From: Deltaproteobacteria bacterium
GTDB lineage: Bacteria > Myxococcota_A > UBA796 > GCA-2862545
Direction of reading: 5' to 3'
NCBI GenBank assembly: GCA_006226595.1
Contig: SBGP01000097.1
Location: 1-54,005 of the forward strand
Length of the DNA stretch: 54,005 nt
Shown here: one piece after another, positions 50,381-54,005 of the stretch
Position numbering within the stretch: the first letter of the stretch is position 1
How the letters are laid out: each line of letters starts with the position of its first letter
Notes under the pieces: model-generated
Databases searched by the model: none
The model's input: the letters and a program-made list of their open reading frames with translations, nothing else
Told to the model about the DNA's origin: nothing
Made by a program: the position numbers and the translations under genes

Positions 50381-51394
50381 CTATCCGGCCTGGAGCTCGA
50401 GGAACAGGGTCAGCAGGCAGGCGGGCGTCCAGTCCACGGCCTCGGCGAGCGCGTGGATGGCGATGCCACACACCATCTGGTCTTCCGCCCCACCGTTCGG
50501 CCCTTCCTTCGGAAGGCGTCCCAGGAAGGGAAAGGCGAGGAGCACCCACCTGGCGTAGTCGTGACCGCGTTCCACGAGCGTCCACCTCGGGAGCGAGAGC
50601 GCCGCGCCACCGACGTAGCGCACCTCGACGGTGGACTGGTCCAGCGGTCGGCGCTTGAAGCTCGAGCCGCTGGCTCGCCCCTTCGACGCGGCGGCCTCAC
50701 CGATGACGGCCGCCACCCTCCGGACCAGCTCTTCGCGGCGGACGCGGTCGAGCCTCACCCACTCGTCGCGGCTGTGCCCCAGCAACGCGCGCCCCTCGGG
50801 CAGACCGAGCAGCAGCCAGACCAGGAGCGCTGGGTCGAGGAGCACGTTCTCGATGGCGTACCGCTCGCCTTCCCCGAGGACCCTCACGGCATCGGGCCTC
50901 TTTCGCGTGCGGCGGTCCCAGTCCAGGACCCCGCGCACATGGTGCGAGCCTTCGGCCCGAAGGCGCTCCACCAGCTCGATCACACGGCCGCAGCTCGCGC
51001 TGCCCTTGGTGCCAGCTGGCAAGAAGTACAGGCTGACCGCGGTGCCGAGGTGCGCACCCAGCGCGGCGGCGGCGTGCTCGTAGATCCTGGCGTCGTGCGG
51101 GGACTCGGTGATCACCCATCGGCCAGAGCCGACCGGCGGCGACGGGAGTCCGTGCGGGGGTTCGTGTGCCAAGCCGCGACCTCTCGCGGCGAGAGATAGC
51201 CCGGTACGCGGTCGTTCGGCTCGTGCTGGCCTCGGGTGCGTTGGGGAGCCGTCGGGGTTCTCCACAGATGCCCGTGTGGGGACGCCGTCGCGGATATGCG
51301 GGCCATCGAACTGCGGCCGTGGCCTCGCCGAGGCGCTGACTGTGCGGGTCCACTCGCGGATATGCTGCGTGGGTTGCGGCATAACTGCCGCCAT
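50381..51394 (-). CDS. TOPRIM-domain protein (OLD/DUF4435-like), N-terminus doubtful
   Basis: The frame is open from ATG 51394, but only sequence from about 51130 downward looks like protein of a family: RWVITESPHDARIYEHAAAALG, VSLYFLPAGTKGS, GVLDWDRRTRKRPD and ERYAIENVLLDPALLVWLLL. These correspond to the TOPRIM acidic motifs (Glu, then D-x-D) and the Y-x-x-E-N motif of DUF4435/OLD nucleases. Relatives usually have or neighbour an ABC-type ATPase; here that part is missing and the N-terminal 95 residues are Arg/Pro-rich shadow. GTG 51115 could be an internal start. Either a decayed anti-phage ATPase-nuclease or a stand-alone TOPRIM. The 5' end abuts the cassette array. Confidence 0.68.
   Translation of the reverse strand: MAAVMPQPTQHIREWTRTVSASARPRPQFDGPHIRDGVPTRASVENPDGSPTHPRPARAERPRTGLSLAARGRGLAHEPPHGLPSPPVGSGRWVITESPHDARIYEHAAAALGAHLGTAVSLYFLPAGTKGSASCGRVIELVERLRAEGSHHVRGVLDWDRRTRKRPDAVRVLGEGERYAIENVLLDPALLVWLLLGLPEGRALLGHSRDEWVRLDRVRREELVRRVAAVIGEAAASKGRASGSSFKRRPLDQSTVEVRYVGGAALSLPRWTLVERGHDYARWVLLAFPFLGRLPKEGPNGGAEDQMVCGIAIHALAEAVDWTPACLLTLFLELQAG
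51288..51365 (+). repeat. 12-bp direct repeat before the first attC-like site
   Basis: TCGCGGATATGC occurs at 51288-51299 and exactly again at 51354-51365, a 66-bp period. The pair sits between the TOPRIM coding sequence and the first GTTAGGC element. It could be part of an eroded recombination site or cassette; no other meaning is visible. Confidence 0.45.
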
Positions 51395-51432
51395 ACCCGA
51401 GTTATCGAGTTCCGTATACTTCGCGTTAGGCT
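51374..51432 (+). other. attC-like element 1
   Basis: 59 bp from TTGCGGCATAAC to the integron core GTTAGGC (51425-51431). It aligns without gaps to the element at 53864-53922 with about 43 of 59 identical bases, mainly GCGGCATAAC, GAGTTAT and GCGTTAGGC. The left end lacks the ideal RYYYAAC, so recombination activity is uncertain. Confidence 0.6.
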
Positions 51433-51489
51433 CGGCTCAGCCCCGCCAGCCCAGGGTGTCGCCTGCGATTCAGGAGGGTAGAGACGGCA

Positions 51490-51882
51490 ATGCTCACTCA
51501 AGCCGAGGTCACCGCCAAACTGATCGCACTCGGTGTCGCGCGCTACTACGCCGAGCGCGGGACGGGGGCCGTCCATTGGGTGAACTTCGCCGCTGCGAAG
51601 GTCGCCACTGGTCGGGCCCACGCGATTCTCAGGCTTGAGCCCAGCGGCCGGTACTCCCTGGCGAGCGTGCTTGCCGATGACGAGGTGCCGTTCCCACGGG
51701 TCGCTGCGTGGGATGACGGCGCCACAAAGGGGCGAGGAAAGCCAGGCGAGGTCTTTGAGCGCGCCAATGCTGTCGCAGCTCGGAACGAGGGCGATTTCGT
51801 CGCGGAGCTCGACGGCTTCCTTTGCCTCATCTCAGACTTCCAGAGCCTGGTTCCCGCCAAGCAGCGCCGTCGCTTGCCGTAG
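51490..51882 (+). CDS. Cassette-borne 130-aa protein of unknown function
   Basis: 130 residues from ATG 51490, preceded by GGAGGG about 13 nt upstream. Sequence MLTQAEVTAKLIALGVARYY, then a compact alpha/beta stretch (VNFAAAKVATGRAHAILRL, FERANAVAARNEGDFVAELDGFL) and a basic end (PAKQRRRLP). No signal, membrane segment or known motif. It lies precisely between two GTTAGGC sites (51425 and 51897), the size and orientation of an integron gene cassette. Its base composition is visibly lower in GC than the main genome section. Function unknown, as for most cassette genes. Confidence 0.72.
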   Translation: MLTQAEVTAKLIALGVARYYAERGTGAVHWVNFAAAKVATGRAHAILRLEPSGRYSLASVLADDEVPFPRVAAWDDGATKGRGKPGEVFERANAVAARNEGDFVAELDGFLCLISDFQSLVPAKQRRRLP

Positions 51883-51903
51883 TCCGCATACTGTGCGTTA
51901 GGC
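51883..51903 (+). other. attC right half-site
   Basis: The 21-base segment from TCCGCATA to GTTAGGC directly follows the cassette stop codon and matches 18 of 21 bases of 51411-51431 in element 1, including the GTTAGGC core (51897-51903). No clear left half is visible within the gene end, so this may be a degenerate site. Confidence 0.5.
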
Positions 51904-52065
51904 GCGGCGAGAACGCTGTCCGGTCACGAACTCGAAGACATCAGGCACGGCGAGAACGCCGTGAGGGCGCCACGCGGATGGCCCCCCGAATACATGAGGC
52001 TCCGCTGACACGTTTCGGACTCCCAACCAGACGAAGCGCAAATCCTCTGGTACGGGTCTGGTGTC

Positions 52066-53211
52066 CTACTCGGTCAGGTCCGGCAGGTCGATGTGTACCG
52101 CTTCGACGTGCAGGCCAAGCTCCGAGATGACGCCGAAGGCATGTCCTGACGCGTTCAAGGGGAACGACGACCCAGCCCCAACGCTGCAGTTCAGCTCGGC
52201 CATGAAGACTACCCGAAACCGCAGTACTGCGGCGGAGAGCTCGACCACCTCCAGCTGGGAAATCGCCCACACATGGCCGCCGTCGACGTCGTACTCATCC
52301 CCTCCGTAATCCTGCAGTTTGTGGGTCACCTGAAGCTCGACTTCCCCTAGCAGCGGTGCCTCTTCCAACAGGATCGCTACCGAGTCATCCTCCAGGGTCG
52401 AGAGCGCCGGAAGTAGATGGCTGACGTGTTCGCCGACTTCTAGTCGCTGCCGCAGATAGTGGAAGCGGCGGCCTTCCTCGTCGTCGTTCATCGAGGCGTA
52501 CTCAAGGAATTGCGCCCATGAAGCCTGGTCTGTTTCATCGCCCAACCTAATCATCTGCCGCTCCCACGACTCGAACTCAAGGCTCCCAAGCATCCTTAGA
52601 GCGTCGCCGATGTCCCCATGCTCAATCAGGGCGGACAGTCGAGGCGTCCGTTCATCACTCCCCCTCGCAGCCATCAGCAGAGCCCTCAGAGCCTCTGGGC
52701 TTACGCCTTCCTGCTCCAGACGGCGAACTGAGCTGTCGAGGTCGGTCCGGGTGGCGTACTCCTCCGGGAAGTACTGTCTCAGTAGGTCCTCCGCTCCGGG
52801 CTCAAGGAGCATCCTCGTAAGGTCATCGCCGTCCCAGACCTGCGTGACAAAGCCTGTTCGAGGGTCTTGATGAATTGCGTCCAGCCGGGCCTTGAGTCCA
52901 CTCGACACTCCGGTCGTAACGACGAGTAGAAAGCCGTCGGCTCTGTGCTGCAGCAACCGGTCGGCGATTGACTGCACTTCACTCAAACCCACGCTCCGCC
53001 CGGACTCCGAATGGTCCTTGCACTCCACTACCCAGGTGCGCGTGAAGTCGCGTAGCGGACCATCTACGCGGGCCCTCGCGAGCAAATCACGGCCGCCGTC
53101 GGGGCCGTCACCGCTGTGCTCTGGCGCCATGTCAAGCCGCCGGAGAAGTGCTCGCGTGAGTGCCTCAAGGCCCTTTCCGCTTCGTTGAAGTGTTTGAAAG
53201 TTGAGATTCAA
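52066..53211 (-). CDS. Mrr-like restriction endonuclease domain protein
   Basis: 381 residues. Residues 10-125 have the Mrr-cat (PD-(D/E)xK) layout: LEALTRALLRRLDM, then GDGPDGGRDLLARA with the catalytic Asp, WVVECKDHSE with the E-x-K, and EVQSIADRLLQHRADGFLLVVTTGVS. The rest (from about 140) is an unrecognised helical then beta-rich region that may sense or regulate. Such proteins cleave foreign, often modified, DNA. GC content and codon use differ from the main genome (AT-richer third positions). It lies in a segment bounded by GTTAGGC sites, but antisense to the apparent cassette direction. Stretches 51904-52065 and 53212-53468 around it show no supported gene. Confidence 0.82.
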   Translation of the reverse strand: MNLNFQTLQRSGKGLEALTRALLRRLDMAPEHSGDGPDGGRDLLARARVDGPLRDFTRTWVVECKDHSESGRSVGLSEVQSIADRLLQHRADGFLLVVTTGVSSGLKARLDAIHQDPRTGFVTQVWDGDDLTRMLLEPGAEDLLRQYFPEEYATRTDLDSSVRRLEQEGVSPEALRALLMAARGSDERTPRLSALIEHGDIGDALRMLGSLEFESWERQMIRLGDETDQASWAQFLEYASMNDDEEGRRFHYLRQRLEVGEHVSHLLPALSTLEDDSVAILLEEAPLLGEVELQVTHKLQDYGGDEYDVDGGHVWAISQLEVVELSAAVLRFRVVFMAELNCSVGAGSSFPLNASGHAFGVISELGLHVEAVHIDLPDLTE

Positions 53212-53468
53212 CTCTGGCCTCTCAGTCTCGCCGGCTTCGGCGGCAATGGCCCACCCTTGCTACCATGAGCGCCCGCTTGCTTGGCGCCACATCTTTCCGC
53301 CAAGGCGCCCTTCTCGACATGCTGAGGCACCTGCGCCCGTGCCTGAGAGGGTGGTGAATGAATCGAAGCCCCACCCGGGCGCCCTGCCGTCGAGCCGCTC
53401 CTCGTGAGCCCTGCGTGCTGCTCAGCCGCACCGGCCCTGGGTCGAAGGGCCGGACCGCCTCGTTCCGC

Positions 53469-53550
53469 GCCTAACGGTGGTTGCGACCGACGGACGGCCG
53501 CTTCGCGGCCTCCGCGCTTCGCGCGGCCGCAGTCGAACCTTGCGTTAGGC
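53469..53550 (+). other. Integron attC recombination site
   Basis: An 82-bp site with R'' GCCTAAC (53469-53475) and R' GTTAGGC (53544-53550), exact reverse complements. Inside, GGTTGCGACCG pairs with CAGTCGAACC if one G is left unpaired, the extrahelical base of the L'' box. The centre holds GGCCGCTTCGCGGCC and CCGCGCTTCGCGCGG hairpins as variable terminal structure. The extra base on the left gives plus-strand cassette orientation. Confidence 0.82.
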
Positions 53551-53783
53551 TTCCACCCTTCGGGTGATGTGGAAAGGCTTGGTGGGCGGATCCAGCGGGG
53601 CAGGGGCCTCGAGAGACCGTCGAGCGGCGGAAGGGCGTCAGCGCAGGTCGGCGGGCGAGGGGGACAGCGCGGCGCACGCAGTGCTGGCGCACCAGACGTG
53701 CGCGGATGCGGCTGGCCGAGGCGTCTGCGCGCCGGATTTCCGGGTCGAGCTCCGTGGCCTGGGGCCGCAGCTATGCCGTTCCA

Positions 53784-53854
53784 CATAACTACGGCTGCAC
53801 GGTGCCGAGAACCGCCGTCTCAGCGGTTCCGCGTCTCGGCGTGCCGTAGTTGTG
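53784..53854 (+). other. Long imperfect hairpin in cassette region
   Basis: CATAACTACGGC (53784-53795) pairs with GCCGTAGTTGTG (53843-53854) over 12 positions with one T.G wobble. Inside, GCCGAGA (53804-53810) pairs with TCTCGGC (53834-53840) and ACCGC with GCGGT, leaving internal loops. The bulged folded form recalls an attC stem, though the terminal GTTGTG does not fit GTTRRRY. Between 53551 and 53783 I see no supported gene; a 74-codon frame at 53564-53788 has no convincing features. Confidence 0.5.
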
Positions 53855-53863
53855 CTGCATTGT

Positions 53864-53922
53864 GTGCGGCATAACGCGCGTCGTACCGGAGTTATGTGGG
53901 GCCGCATAATTGGCGTTAGGCC
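53864..53922 (+). other. attC-like element 2
   Basis: 59 bp from GTGCGGCATAAC to GTTAGGC (53915-53921), gap-free relative of 51374-51432. The inner arms GGCATAAC and GTTATGT are partly complementary. It directly follows the long hairpin and may be joined to it as one larger site. From 53923 to the window end nothing is recognisable. Confidence 0.58.
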
Positions 53923-54005
53923 TTTGATTCGCAAGGGCGAGGGTCGAACGTCGCCGGGGCTTCCAGGCCGGACTCGCGGGCGAACTGCTCAGCGCACGTC
54001 GGCTC

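Noticed and set aside
51822-52130. 102-codon plus-strand frame between the orphan cassette gene and the Mrr-like gene
   Set aside because: Overlaps the 130-aa gene end and an attC half-site, Arg-rich, no start signal.
53564-53788. 74-codon frame in the last cassette-like segment
   Set aside because: No ribosome binding site, Arg/Gly/Ala-rich shadow-like composition and no motif; not strong enough to call a gene.
1-54005. tRNA, rRNA, transposase or phage structural genes
   Set aside because: Scanned for by eye on both strands; none found, so cassette mobility rests only on the attC-like sites.

Overview
The window is high-GC (roughly 70% by eye), tightly packed and almost entirely protein-coding. 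No rRNA, tRNA, CRISPR array or transposase was seen. Many secreted lipoproteins carry Asp-rich MopE-type DCDD repeats, Asp-Thr/Asp-Ala tracts, FG-GAP and beta-helix repeats. Together with a eukaryotic-type Ser/Thr kinase, an animal-type haem peroxidase and GTG/TTG starts, this suggests a myxobacterium-like member of the Myxococcota (former Deltaproteobacteria). That placement is inference from style, not from a marker gene.

Layout. 1-5.5 kb: the 5' part of a large MopE-like surface lipoprotein, a TAP-type alpha/beta hydrolase broken by a frameshift, and a putative outer-membrane barrel. 5.5-7.4 kb: a glycosyltransferase translationally coupled to a TetR repressor whose promoter carries a nested palindrome. 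7.6-10.4 kb: a protein with a nucleotidyltransferase-like GS...DID motif and a pentapeptide-repeat protein. 10.5-15.3 kb: a VWA lipoprotein and an amidotransferase-fold lipoprotein in one operon, divergent from a glycine-rich envelope protein and a small lipoprotein. 15.3-24.2 kb: Xi-class glutathione transferase, GH36-like alpha-galactosidase, CapA-like phosphoesterase, sterol-desaturase-family enzyme with a divergent LysR regulator, acyl-CoA synthetase, a small charged-repeat secreted protein and an esterase.

24.2-30.0 kb holds the most unusual unit: a radical SAM enzyme with SPASM-like C-terminal cysteines, followed by three paralogous Tat-type lipoproteins. All four genes are chained by stop/start overlaps of 1-4 nt, and a membrane Ser/Thr kinase lies divergently upstream. 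I do not recognise this as a described system.

30.2-41.6 kb: kinase, envelope proteins, the peroxidase, a beta-helix protein, then a MocR / MarR / 38-aa ORF / RDD gene cluster divergent from a flavin split-barrel-GNAT fusion. 41.6-48.0 kb: one operon running OsmC protein, two flavoprotein oxidoreductases, a giant BTAD-ATPase regulator and a DUF4242 protein. A 12-bp-phased GTGTG element lies upstream of it and recurs upstream of the small gene at 48.3-48.7 kb.

48.9-51.4 kb: a lipoprotein, a frameshifted gene and a TOPRIM (OLD/DUF4435-like) protein whose normal N-terminal partner domain is absent. 51.4-54 kb looks like an integron cassette array without an integrase in view (CALIN-like): one convincing attC (53469-53550), two related 59-bp elements and one half-site, all with the GTTAGGC core. 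They enclose a 130-aa orphan gene and an Mrr-like restriction endonuclease.
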